A stretch of 47,877 nt of DNA. Source: Shewanella indica. GTDB lineage: Bacteria > Pseudomonadota > Gammaproteobacteria > Enterobacterales > Shewanellaceae. The notes below the pieces were generated by a model. The model did not search any database. It saw only the letters and a program-made list of their open reading frames with translations, and had not been told where the DNA came from. Position numbers and translations under genes: made by a program. The stretch lies in contig NZ_NIJK01000040.1 of NCBI RefSeq assembly GCF_002836975.1, forward strand, positions 91,624 to 139,500, in the 5' to 3' direction. Shown here in pieces: positions 26,329 through 36,821 of the stretch; position 1 is the first letter of the stretch, and each line of letters starts with the position of its first letter.

Positions 26329-26642
26329 ATGGCCTCCATTACATTCAGACTCGGATCCTTGTTCAAAGAGACTCTATCACAGCCAAGATTTAAAGCTATG
26401 GCGCAATTGTCTGGTTTTTGTTGTTTTGGTGGCGATAAAAACTGGTTTTTGGTTTGAATATCTAATTGGGTAACTGGGATTTCTCTTTTATTTGGTGAGT
26501 CTGTGGCGCCTGTAGCCAAGTCCTTGGCGGGCAAGGGGAGGGGAGAGCGGCGGTAAGATCCCAACAGTGATTGAGCTTTGCTTAAGGTGGTGGCAGGTAA
26601 TGGATAGCCGCCACCTTTTTTTAGCGGAATGACGTTCAGCCG
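26329..26642. other. Intergenic region, gldA / lipoprotein gene
   Basis: A 314-bp stretch with no gene found. It must hold the gldA promoter (minus strand) and contains the hairpin at 26584-26622. Confidence 0.55.
26584..26622. terminator. Strong hairpin with plus-strand T tract, 20 nt past the lipoprotein gene
   Basis: AAGGTGGTGGC and GCCGCCACCTT form an 11-bp stem (one mismatch) with a 12-nt loop. The seven-T tract is on the plus strand, although both neighbouring genes are on the minus strand. It may serve the minus-strand lipoprotein gene despite a poor T tract there. Confidence 0.6.
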
Positions 26643-27224
26643 CTATCCATTTCCTTTAGGAGGGGATTGGCGGCATTGGTTCAGCAGGGTTTGCAAGTGG
26701 CCACCGAGTTGCTGATCCTTAATATCAGTGCCGTTTTTCAGTAGCTGTTCGACATCTGCCAAAGCCTTGTCTATTCCCTGGGATTCGATAAGTGTGCTGA
26801 CATAGGCGGCGAGATCCGCGCCCTTATTCAGTAGTGCGGCCGCGTTTTCAAAGCTGAAGCCTTGCTCCAGTAGCTGTTGAATTTGGCCGAGCAGCTCGCT
26901 GACCCTGGCGGGCTCTGCCAGGACGCCATCGACCTGGATCAGTTCACCAAGCGGATCGTGACTGAGCTTTTCAGCGACGCAGGCGGTCATTGAGCTGACC
27001 TCGGCGCTGCGATTGATGGCATCCAGACCTTGAGAGCGGATCTGCTCAATGGCTTGTTGTAACTCTTGATCTTTGGCGAGCCACTGCTGCTCCAGTTGTG
27101 TCTTTTCATCTGCGGCAAACCAGCCGCAGCCGGAGAGTGAGCCAAGGGCCAGGGCCGAAAACATCCAGAGTACAGTTTTTTTGGCGGGGAAATATTTTTT
27201 GCCTAAGGTGTTGGACTGCTTCAT
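26643..27224 (-). CDS. Lipoprotein of unknown function
   Basis: A 193-aa protein with a lipoprotein signal: a basic N-terminus, a hydrophobic stretch VLWMFSALALGSL and lipobox LSGC (Cys about residue 33). The mature part is acidic and almost wholly helical, with Gln- and Glu-rich segments that could form coiled coils. No domain is recognised. Trp follows the +1 Cys and Gly, with no Asp at +2, so outer-membrane sorting is likely. AGGAG lies eight bases before the ATG. Confidence 0.75.
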   Translation of the reverse strand: MKQSNTLGKKYFPAKKTVLWMFSALALGSLSGCGWFAADEKTQLEQQWLAKDQELQQAIEQIRSQGLDAINRSAEVSSMTACVAEKLSHDPLGELIQVDGVLAEPARVSELLGQIQQLLEQGFSFENAAALLNKGADLAAYVSTLIESQGIDKALADVEQLLKNGTDIKDQQLGGHLQTLLNQCRQSPPKGNG

Positions 27225-27341
27225 CCACAGGACTCCTGCAAAGGTTCTTAGAGTTCACAGTATCAGCTATCAGCCTTAAGCCGGGCTGAACAGTTTGAGT
27301 CCTTTATTCGGTAGGTGCATTCAATAGCAGGTTGGGCAAGG

Positions 27342-27370
27342 CAGACTGGGAGTCTTAGGCTCCCAGTCTG
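27342..27370 (-). terminator. Perfect 11-bp hairpin after the Ntn hydrolase gene
   Basis: CAGACTGGGAG and CTCCCAGTCTG pair perfectly around a 7-nt loop, 8 nt past the stop codon. The T tract is weak on the minus strand. Confidence 0.6.
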
Positions 27371-27378
27371 TTTAGAGA

Positions 27379-28419
27379 TTAAAGCCCCGCGAACTTAAAG
27401 GGCTTGGCCGTGACAAAGTCTTGCAACGCATTACCTGAGTAGATGCTGCTGTTGTTGATGGCCAGCTTTTTCACTTCTTGCAGCTTACCAAAGTCGATGC
27501 CTTTCATATCGACCCAGAAGGTGTTGGGGGTCAAGGCGGTTTCAAAGTAATACACCCGATTTTTATGATCAGAGACCGAGCGCCAACGGGTCGAAGAGAT
27601 ATTCGGTTCGGTCTCGGAAGCTATACCGAAAGGCACAGAGGCGTTACGTATGACGCTGAAGGCGCCGGCTACCGCCACCCGGGTATTGGCTGTCTTGGGA
27701 ATGGCATCCATATAGAAAGAGGCCCTGACAAACCGGTCGGCGGCGCGGTTGGTTCCAGGCAACATGGTAAAGCCGCCAATCTGCTGCCAATACTGGTTCA
27801 GTGCCAGTTGCTGCTCGAAGATGGGGGAGTTGGTCATGACCCGGTACTTTGGATCGTGATGGATCACCAGCTTGCCGTCTATATACTCGAATATGGCGCT
27901 GTCACCTGCTGCATCGGAAATCGACAGATGCAGGGTGGCAAAGCGTTGGGTACCGGGAATATTGGCGGAAACCACCGCAAAAGGTTCGGCTCTCAGCGCC
28001 TCGACTGTTTCTGCAACAGTGGCAAAGTTATCCAGTACATATTGCACCCAGGCGGCGACCGACAAGCCTTTTCGTTTACCCTGGTACTCGGGATAACTCG
28101 ACTCTGCCAGCCAGAGCAGATTGGCCACCAGACCTTTTTCATTCATGCCGTCGGTGCTGGAGATATCAAAGGCGCTGGTGATCAGGCTGCCGTAGCGTGA
28201 GGTCCAGGTGACTGAGTTGTCGCCGACTGCCCCATGACGCAGCATGCCGCGGGGAAACAGCCACAGACTCGCCGGGATCTCGTCGCGCCAGTCCATGGAG
28301 CGAGCGGTGATCACCAACTGCTGTTCACCGTGATAGACGGCGCGGGTGCAGGCCTGCGCAGTAGTGCCAATAACCAGCATTAAGGCGCTGCTGATTAAAG
28401 TGATGAGTTTACGATTCAT
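27379..28419 (-). CDS. Linear amide C-N hydrolase (penicillin V acylase / bile salt hydrolase family)
   Basis: A 346-aa secreted Ntn hydrolase of the choloylglycine hydrolase family. A signal peptide (MNRKLITLISSALML to about TTAQA) ends directly before CTRAVY, so maturation would leave the catalytic Cys (residue 24) at the N-terminus, as the mechanism needs. Other family residues seen are Arg and Asp in TARSMDWRD and the Asn in DGMNEKGL. Gram-negative members cleave penicillin V and long-chain acyl-homoserine lactones; bile salts are the substrate mainly in gut Gram-positives. The substrate here is therefore inferred. GGGAAG precedes the ATG. Probably monocistronic. Confidence 0.9.
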   Translation of the reverse strand: MNRKLITLISSALMLVIGTTAQACTRAVYHGEQQLVITARSMDWRDEIPASLWLFPRGMLRHGAVGDNSVTWTSRYGSLITSAFDISSTDGMNEKGLVANLLWLAESSYPEYQGKRKGLSVAAWVQYVLDNFATVAETVEALRAEPFAVVSANIPGTQRFATLHLSISDAAGDSAIFEYIDGKLVIHHDPKYRVMTNSPIFEQQLALNQYWQQIGGFTMLPGTNRAADRFVRASFYMDAIPKTANTRVAVAGAFSVIRNASVPFGIASETEPNISSTRWRSVSDHKNRVYYFETALTPNTFWVDMKGIDFGKLQEVKKLAINNSSIYSGNALQDFVTAKPFKFAGL

Positions 28420-28508
28420 AGTGACTTCCCTGTTTGATTGCTAAAGAGAATTAATAAGTTAAAGGTGTTGAATGTGTGATGGCAAGCCTGGTTTGTTAAT
28501 TCTGCCCA

Positions 28509-28952
28509 TCAGTGCTGTCTCAAGTGAAACAGTGCCTCCAGGCCAGGGTTTTCTGTGTCATGCCCCGGATGATACAGGTAACAGCTGATGCGGGCATAGT
28601 TATCCAAATCGCCGCGCCAAAGGCAGCTGGCTTCAATATCCCGCTCTTGTTGCTGAAAGCGGATCCTAAGTACCTTGGCATCGCCGTTCAGCACTGGCTC
28701 TATCGCCGCAGTCCCTTGAATGCTTAAGCCTTCTATCTCCCGGTGTACCTTAAGTTCGCCGCCCTGCTCATAAATGCTCATCTTGCCGGTGTAGCTGGCA
28801 TTTGAATCAATGGCTTTGCCAACCAGCTGATAATTGCCCTGTAGATACTGCTTAAAAAGCTCATCCGTTTCGGCAAATGCCGCGGGCGCCAGGCAGAGGG
28901 AAAATAAGGGCAAACATAATATTGCTAAACGGCGAATAAACGGGTTATTCAT
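28509..28952 (-). CDS. Exported protein of unknown function
   Basis: A 147-aa protein with a clear Sec signal peptide (IRRLAILCLPLFSLCLAPAA, cleavage near AFAET at 26-28). The mature part looks like a small beta-rich domain (SYTGKMSIYEQGGELKVHRE, KVLRIRFQQ) with two cysteines about 15 residues apart that could form a disulfide. No family is recognised with confidence. AAGGAAG precedes the ATG. The neighbours are unrelated single genes. Confidence 0.72.
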   Translation of the reverse strand: MNNPFIRRLAILCLPLFSLCLAPAAFAETDELFKQYLQGNYQLVGKAIDSNASYTGKMSIYEQGGELKVHREIEGLSIQGTAAIEPVLNGDAKVLRIRFQQQERDIEASCLWRGDLDNYARISCYLYHPGHDTENPGLEALFHLRQH

Positions 28953-29016
28953 TGATCTTCCTTAGATTTGTATATCTTTAGCTTGGTGCATCTATGCTGC
29001 CGCTGTGGCAGCCCTT

Positions 29017-29439
29017 TTAGCGCTTTGATTGTTTCAGTGCTTTGTTGTGGTTGAAGTCGGCAGCGGCGCTTATCAGTGCCTTGAAAGCCGTTTCATCCAA
29101 AGATTGGCCCTGGGTAATATCTATGGCTCTACGCTGTTTGCCCTCAAGGCCAGCATTAAACAGTTTGTGGGGATCCGCCAGCGAAGCGCCATTGGCAAAT
29201 GTGAGTTTTAATTTGGCTTTGTATGACTCGCCGGTACAGAGTATGCCTTGGCTTGACCATACAGGTACACCGGACGGGTTGGTTGGCTTTACCCATTTGC
29301 ACTCTTCAACTACCTCGGGAATAGCGGCCTTGATAAGTTCACGGATATGGCCAAGCATCTCGGCGCGCCAGCCGCCCAAGGCAGCAATTTTATGGTCGAT
29401 AGAAACGCTACCGTCAGTTTGTTGCCGTTTTTTGTCCAT
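29017..29439 (-). CDS. DUF1801 domain protein
   Basis: A 140-aa cytoplasmic protein of the DUF1801 (YdhG-like) family. The pattern HIRELIKAAIPEVVEECKW, then PVWSSQGILC, LKLTFANGASL and DPHKLFNAGLEGKQRRAID is characteristic. The function of the family is not known. GGGAG precedes the ATG by about eight bases. It lies in a row of small minus-strand genes without obvious coupling. Confidence 0.8.
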   Translation of the reverse strand: MDKKRQQTDGSVSIDHKIAALGGWRAEMLGHIRELIKAAIPEVVEECKWVKPTNPSGVPVWSSQGILCTGESYKAKLKLTFANGASLADPHKLFNAGLEGKQRRAIDITQGQSLDETAFKALISAAADFNHNKALKQSKR

Positions 29440-29539
29440 TTGTGTTCTCCCTGGCTCGCTTGCGAGTGCGAGCCTGACTCTGTGTTATCTGGCGGCTGGA
29501 TAGACCAAGTTGGACAAGGCTGCTTTAGCAAACGTCGAT

Positions 29540-29929
29540 TCAATGGTCACAGTCAAGCAGTCTTGCAATCGCCTGCTGCGCCGCCGGTGCGCATTTTGCC
29601 ATATCTGCTATACCTATCCACTCCTGACTTTCTATCTCGGCGGCAGAATTGATGTTGCCACTAAAGCCCGCGCTGAAACAGTGCATCGTCAGCTCAGTGT
29701 TCTCAAGGCCAAAGGCCTTATCCGTGATGCTGAATCTGTAGCAAATGGTGTCTTGCTGCAGTTTTATGCTGAGTTCTTCCTTTAACTCCCGAGTCAGGGC
29801 TTGTTCAAGGGTTTCACCTGGTTCAGGTTTGCCGCCGGGAATAAAGAATTTATCTTTGCCCTTGGATTTGACACACAAGACTTCAGCGTTTTTCTCATGT
29901 AGCCAGGCGACACTTTGTAATTGTTTCAT
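29540..29929 (-). CDS. Nudix hydrolase
   Basis: A 129-aa Nudix-fold pyrophosphohydrolase, which cleaves nucleoside diphosphates linked to another group. The Nudix box GKPEPGETLEQALTRELKEE is complete except that the final conserved Gly is Ser (EELSI instead of EExGU); the metal-binding Glu residues are kept, so activity is likely. FIPGGKPEPGE makes it resemble small housecleaning members. I chose ATG at 29927-29929, with AAGGA five bases upstream. The substrate is unknown. It ends ~100 bp before the DUF1801 gene. Confidence 0.85.
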   Translation of the reverse strand: MKQLQSVAWLHEKNAEVLCVKSKGKDKFFIPGGKPEPGETLEQALTRELKEELSIKLQQDTICYRFSITDKAFGLENTELTMHCFSAGFSGNINSAAEIESQEWIGIADMAKCAPAAQQAIARLLDCDH

Positions 29930-29968
29930 GGGGTTCCTTGTTGACAACTAAAACCAGCTATTGGCTCT

Positions 29969-31111
29969 TTAGTGGTTGTTATGTGGACTTTTGGGGGGAG
30001 TAAAATACTGCTGCGGCTGGATCAGTTTAACTCCTAACATATTGGCCAAATACTGCTCCAGAAACACCTTGTGGCTGGCTCCGACTATCACCAGCACCCG
30101 ACCTCCAGGGTTAGCCGCCACCACGCGCATTATGTGGGAGCTCATGTTGAGATTGCGTATCTCCCAAAGGGCAACCCGGGAGAGCGCCGCATCCGGGGGT
30201 AAATCTTTATCGATAAACAGGCTCCACTCCTGGTCAATGACGGCCGTCTGGTACTCCTGGCTGTTTAGCCAGGAAAAGAGCGGCAACCAGTTGCCTGTTT
30301 CAAGCGCCTCTGTCTTCAGTCTTTGTGGCTTGTTGATATAGTCGCTTTTGGCCAAAGCGGCGGCATGGGGCGACTGATTGTAAGACTCCAGCAGTCGCGC
30401 TTCGATGGGGCGGTAGAGATCTTTATCCAGATGATCATCTATCGGATAAATCCACTTGAGCTTCAGTGTCATGGCCAGGTTGTTGCCAAGGGTGTTTTTC
30501 TCGTTGTTGCTCGCGGCAAGTTGCTCCAGATAGTGCTGCAACTCGGTGGAAATAGTTGAACTCGCTGCGGTTTTGTCCAAATAATGCCAGTGCAGCAGGG
30601 CTAACTCTTTGTGATAGGCGGCAACGGCTAACTTGATGAGCCTTGCTCGCTGCACAGGTTCAAGGCTTGTTTCGTCCAATAAGGGCTCCAGACTCTCAAG
30701 CGCCTTTTGCGCCGAGAGTCGCAACGCCTGCTGCTCTTTTATCGCCAGCGCCAGAAATCTTTGTCCCACAAAATGATCCAACACAGTTTGATACTCGCCA
30801 GAGCCGTTGATCATGGCCGCGATATCCTGTGGCCGCAGTGACTCCACCGCTATGGCCGTAGGCTGGTAACGGGAGAGGGGCTCAAGGATGGAGGATAGCG
30901 AGCTGCTGTCCAATTGCTGTTGAATACTGCTTAGGTGCAGGGTGCCGAGTATCATCACCTGGGTCTTGGGCTGGCTTTTGCTACTGAGTCTTTGCAGTGC
31001 ATGTTCAGACCCTGGCGCTTGATCGGCGACAGTGTCTGCTTTGGCCGTTTTTATATGGGCAATACCCGATGCCGACAGGCAGATAAGAAAAAGCAGCGCT
31101 TTAATGGTCAA
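29969..31111 (-). CDS. DUF5694-like protein with signal peptide
   Basis: A 380-aa protein. An N-terminal hydrophobic stretch (ALLFLICLSASGIAHI) suggests export. The first conserved block, QVMILGTLHLSS, followed by LSRYQPTAIAVESLRPQDI, matches the layout of the DUF5694 family. VLVIVGASHKVFLEQYLANM near the C-terminus resembles the closing motif of the TraB/ChaN-type fold. Function is not known; a hydrolase is conceivable. The start is TTG at 31109-31111, with GGGAG seven bases upstream. It is 39 bp from the Nudix gene and may be in the same transcript. Confidence 0.7.
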   Translation of the reverse strand: MTIKALLFLICLSASGIAHIKTAKADTVADQAPGSEHALQRLSSKSQPKTQVMILGTLHLSSIQQQLDSSSLSSILEPLSRYQPTAIAVESLRPQDIAAMINGSGEYQTVLDHFVGQRFLALAIKEQQALRLSAQKALESLEPLLDETSLEPVQRARLIKLAVAAYHKELALLHWHYLDKTAASSTISTELQHYLEQLAASNNEKNTLGNNLAMTLKLKWIYPIDDHLDKDLYRPIEARLLESYNQSPHAAALAKSDYINKPQRLKTEALETGNWLPLFSWLNSQEYQTAVIDQEWSLFIDKDLPPDAALSRVALWEIRNLNMSSHIMRVVAANPGGRVLVIVGASHKVFLEQYLANMLGVKLIQPQQYFTPPKSPHNNH

Positions 31112-31617
31112 GTTGAGTCTCCCAAAAGTGATTGTTTTTGGCTAATACCTGAGATGGTAGAGATATAACAATACTGGCCGTAGAGAAACTTCTGGTTAAC
31201 TTTTCACACAGAGACTATTGGATGATGCTGATGAACTAAGCATCTTGAATTCCGCCAGACAGTATGTTGAGTTGATTTATTGCAACTGGGAGAGATGACA
31301 AACTTCCCTGTTACTTGGTGGATGATCCTGAGGGCATCCCATCTAGCCTTCACGTCCCGGCCTAAAGCGGTTGCTTTACATCAAGCTTTATGTCGCTTCT
31401 TAGGTTTGGACCTTATGGGCTGAAGTTAAGCTATCCATTGCCAATATGGTTTCAGAGTAATTGATAGCCAGGAGGGAGACAAGAATGATTTGATTAAATT
31501 CAAGGCCCTGGAGAGCCAACCCTTCAAAGCATCCAAACCGCAAAAGGGCAGGGTTTATGGATGTTGGATATGCTTGAAATAGATAAACCCTAAGCCGGAC
31601 TATTTGCCCGTCCGGCC
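31112..31617. other. Intergenic region without a recognised gene
   Basis: 506 bp separate the DUF5694-like gene from the small gene at 31618. No frame has both a start and a plausible product. A short open stretch on the plus strand (about 31433-31590) has no start codon and could be decayed coding sequence. A hairpin (31594-31616) sits at the right end. Confidence 0.55.
31594..31616 (-). terminator. Hairpin after the small minus-strand gene
   Basis: GCCGGAC and GTCCGGC form a 7-bp stem around 9 nt, directly after the stop codon at 31618. The T tract is poor. Confidence 0.4.
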
Positions 31618-31884
31618 TTATGGTTTACTGCTTTTGCGGAAATGTTGCTTTGGGGAGAGCTGTTTATTTCTTGTCTTCCCTTGGGGAGCCGATGAATTGT
31701 CTGTGACCTGCTGATCAGTCATTCTGGGCTGTGGCAATACCCCCAACTCTTCAAAGAAGTTGATTTGCCTTCTCAGTTCGAACAAAGAGCCGGTGCGGCT
31801 GGTCTGGCCTATGGTCAGGGTCCAGCTGTCGGTAAGGCCATCGGTATTACTGAGGATATAACCGCGATAAACCAGCTTACGCAT
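31618..31884 (-). CDS. Small conserved-looking protein, possibly DUF3319-like
   Basis: An 88-aa cytoplasmic protein. The first half (KLVYRGYILSN, then SWTLTIGQTSRTGSLFELRR) looks like a small beta domain and resembles DUF3319 proteins of Vibrio and Shewanella, though I am not certain. The last ~30 residues are polar and basic. It overlaps the end of the DUF416 gene by 8 bp, which suggests translational coupling in a barA-yjaG-small gene transcript. Confidence 0.6.
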   Translation of the reverse strand: MRKLVYRGYILSNTDGLTDSWTLTIGQTSRTGSLFELRRQINFFEELGVLPQPRMTDQQVTDNSSAPQGKTRNKQLSPKQHFRKSSKP

Positions 31885-32474
31885 CTTGTTGAACGCTTAT
31901 TCCTATGTTGGATACGCCGTTCATGACGATTTCCTTGCGCAGTGCTTTGACAAAATCTGCGGTTATCTGCGGGTTTTCCTCGATAATTTCCAGCAAGGAT
32001 GCCTGCAACTCGCGCTCTTCCTGCATCACTTCGTGGCTGAAGACAAACTCGTCCAATGCCTCTCCATCCAATTCGGGATCGGCAATGGCTTCAATATAGT
32101 TGGCGACAGTACCGGATGACAACTTGGAGATATTGGTGATGTCGTCTTCCACCTTGCTTTCCAGCGCGCCAAGCAGTGAACTGAGCGCCACAGCAGCATC
32201 CATGGCAGGGTAGACTCCATAGGCGTCGAATTGGGCCGGTTCCGGGGTGTTTTCTTCCAATTTAGCCATCTGCAGCTCAAGGTTCAACTTGAGTTTACGG
32301 TCATACAAAGACTGCCACAGCAGATTCAGCACAGTATCCAATACTTGGGGATCTCCGAACTCACACACTTCGGAAAACAGTTGGTAGTTGGGGTACATAC
32401 GTTGGCATAATGCCACGGCAAAGAGTTTTTTTTGCGGCAGTTCCAGTGCCTTCAGGCGTTTAAAGAAGCCAGGT

Positions 32475-32485
<11 letters not shown>
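31877..32485 (-). CDS. yjaG: DUF416 family protein YjaG
   Basis: A 202-aa cytoplasmic helical protein homologous to E. coli YjaG. The family stretches LCQRMYPNYQLFSE, DAYGVYPAMDAAVALSSLL and the C-terminal SNIGISVQQ are all present. The function is not established. Its start overlaps the end of barA by 11 bp, and its end overlaps the next small gene, so the three are likely co-translated. I know of no such barA linkage in E. coli. Confidence 0.88.
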
Positions 32486-35240
<2,755 letters not shown>

Positions 35241-35357
35241 GTTATTCGCACTGTTCATGGGCGGTATAGGTATTCCAGCTAGTTTGTTTTACGGCTATAG
35301 ATAGACTGCCAGATATCCCGGCGTCTTTGCCAGTTTTTTATCGTTTCAGGGGCCTAG

Positions 35358-36695
35358 ATGGCACAATTTTTTAGAGAAAAACCAAACAGATCCAAGAAAG
35401 TCTCCGCAAAACTGTCACTCACGGCTTCCGGATTGGATCATCAGGGTGCCGGGATCGGTCAATATCAGGGCAAAGTGGTGTTCATTCCCGGCTTATTGCC
35501 CGGTGAGAGCGCCGAGGTGCAGCTCACCGAACAAAAAAAGAACTATGCCAGGGGTAAACTCATCCGCATCAGCCAAACATCCCCGGAGCGGGTTGAACCC
35601 CAATGCCCCCATTATGCGCTTTGCGGCGGCTGCGATCTGCAACACTTGTCAGATTTGAGCCAGCGGCAGCACAAGCGCCGGGCCCTGGCCGAGCTGTTTG
35701 CCAAGCTCTCTGGCTTATCGGAACTGCCGGAGATAGGCGAGTTGGCTTCTGCCCCTTGGCATTATAGACGCAAGGCCAGACTGGCGACCTGGTATGACAA
35801 ACAAAGTCGCGAATTCACCCTGGGGTTCAGGGCTAAATCCAGCAGTAAGGTAGTTGCCATCGGCGAATGCCCTGTGTTGGCGGCTTCGTTGTCTGAGCTG
35901 ATAAAACCGTTGGCGGCGCAACTGGCGCACCTGCAGGGCGTGGCTCAGCTTGGTCATGTGGAGCTGATTGAAACCGAAGCCGGTCGTTTTGTGGTGCTGA
36001 GAATTACCCGGCCACTGGTGAATAAAGACAAGGAAAAGCTCAAGGCCTTTGCCGGGCAGCAAGGATTGCAGTTGGTGCTGCAGGACAATCAGGGCGAGTG
36101 TGAATATCTTACGGGCAGTCAGCCAAGCTACCGCTTGCCCGGCGTCGATGGCGATGAGCTGACGCTTAAGTTTAATCCGGGGAATTTTATTCAGGTCAAC
36201 GGCGAAGTGAACCGCGCCATGGTGGCCAAGGCCATAGATTGGCTGCAACCCAAGGCCGGTGAGCACATACTGGATCTCTTTTGCGGCATGGGTAACTTCA
36301 GCCTACCGCTGGCGGCCACCGGCGCCAGGGTCACAGGTGTCGAGGGTGTGCCCGCCATGGTTGAGCAGGCCAGGCAAAATGCCAAACAAGCCGGGCTTGA
36401 AGGTGTGCAGTTCTTTTGCGCCGATCTTAGCGCCGACCTTTCGGCCGAGCCCTGGCTTGGCAAGGTGGATAAGCTGCTGCTGGATCCCGCCCGTGCCGGG
36501 GCCTATGAGACGCTTTCTTACCTGAAAAACATCGCGCCAGAGCGAGTAGTGTATGTTTCTTGCAATCCGGCGAGCTTGGCGCGGGACAGCGTGTTATTGC
36601 TCGCGCAAGGCTATCGCCTGGGGCGCCTCAGTGTGTTGGACATGTTCCCCCAGACTCATCACACCGAAGCCATGGCATTGTTTGTGCGGAATTGA
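35358..36695 (+). CDS. rlmD: 23S rRNA (uracil-1939-C5)-methyltransferase
   Basis: RlmD (formerly RumA) uses S-adenosylmethionine to make m5U1939 in 23S rRNA. The protein is 445 aa. An N-terminal TRAM domain (about 12-72) is followed by 4Fe-4S ligands Cys83, Cys89 and Cys92 in [14 protein letters not shown], with the fourth in GECPVLA. The Rossmann methyltransferase domain has [21 protein letters not shown] and the nucleophile Cys in VYVSCNP. It is placed between barA and relA, as in E. coli. Confidence 0.97.
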   Translation: MAQFFREKPNRSKKVSAKLSLTASGLDHQGAGIGQYQGKVVFIPGLLPGESAEVQLTEQKKNYARGKLIRISQTSPERVEPQCPHYALCGGCDLQHLSDLSQRQHKRRALAELFAKLSGLSELPEIGELASAPWHYRRKARLATWYDKQSREFTLGFRAKSSSKVVAIGECPVLAASLSELIKPLAAQLAHLQGVAQLGHVELIETEAGRFVVLRITRPLVNKDKEKLKAFAGQQGLQLVLQDNQGECEYLTGSQPSYRLPGVDGDELTLKFNPGNFIQVNGEVNRAMVAKAIDWLQPKAGEHILDLFCGMGNFSLPLAATGARVTGVEGVPAMVEQARQNAKQAGLEGVQFFCADLSADLSAEPWLGKVDKLLLDPARAGAYETLSYLKNIAPERVVYVSCNPASLARDSVLLLAQGYRLGRLSVLDMFPQTHHTEAMALFVRN

Positions 36696-36747
36696 TGCTT
36701 TTATTGTCTATCGAGTCAATTTTATCAATAAAGGTACTCACGGGGGT

Positions 36748-36767
36748 TTGACATACCATCGGGTATG
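36748..36767. promoter_or_regulatory. TTGACA box overlapping a CATACC palindrome upstream of relA
   Basis: A consensus -35 hexamer (TTGACA, 36748-36753) overlaps a perfect 6-bp inverted repeat, CATACC-ATCG-GGTATG (36752-36767). It lies 55-75 bp before relA. No strong -10 is seen at 17 bp. It may be a relA promoter with an operator, or an RNA hairpin. Confidence 0.4.
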
Positions 36768-36821
36768 CTCAAGATAGGGAGTCTTGTTGAGTCTGTTAAT
36801 CGGACACTAAAGGAAGGTGAG

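Noticed and set aside
31433..31590. Small gene on the plus strand
   Set aside because: The frame has no start codon and the product resembles nothing; at best it is decayed sequence.
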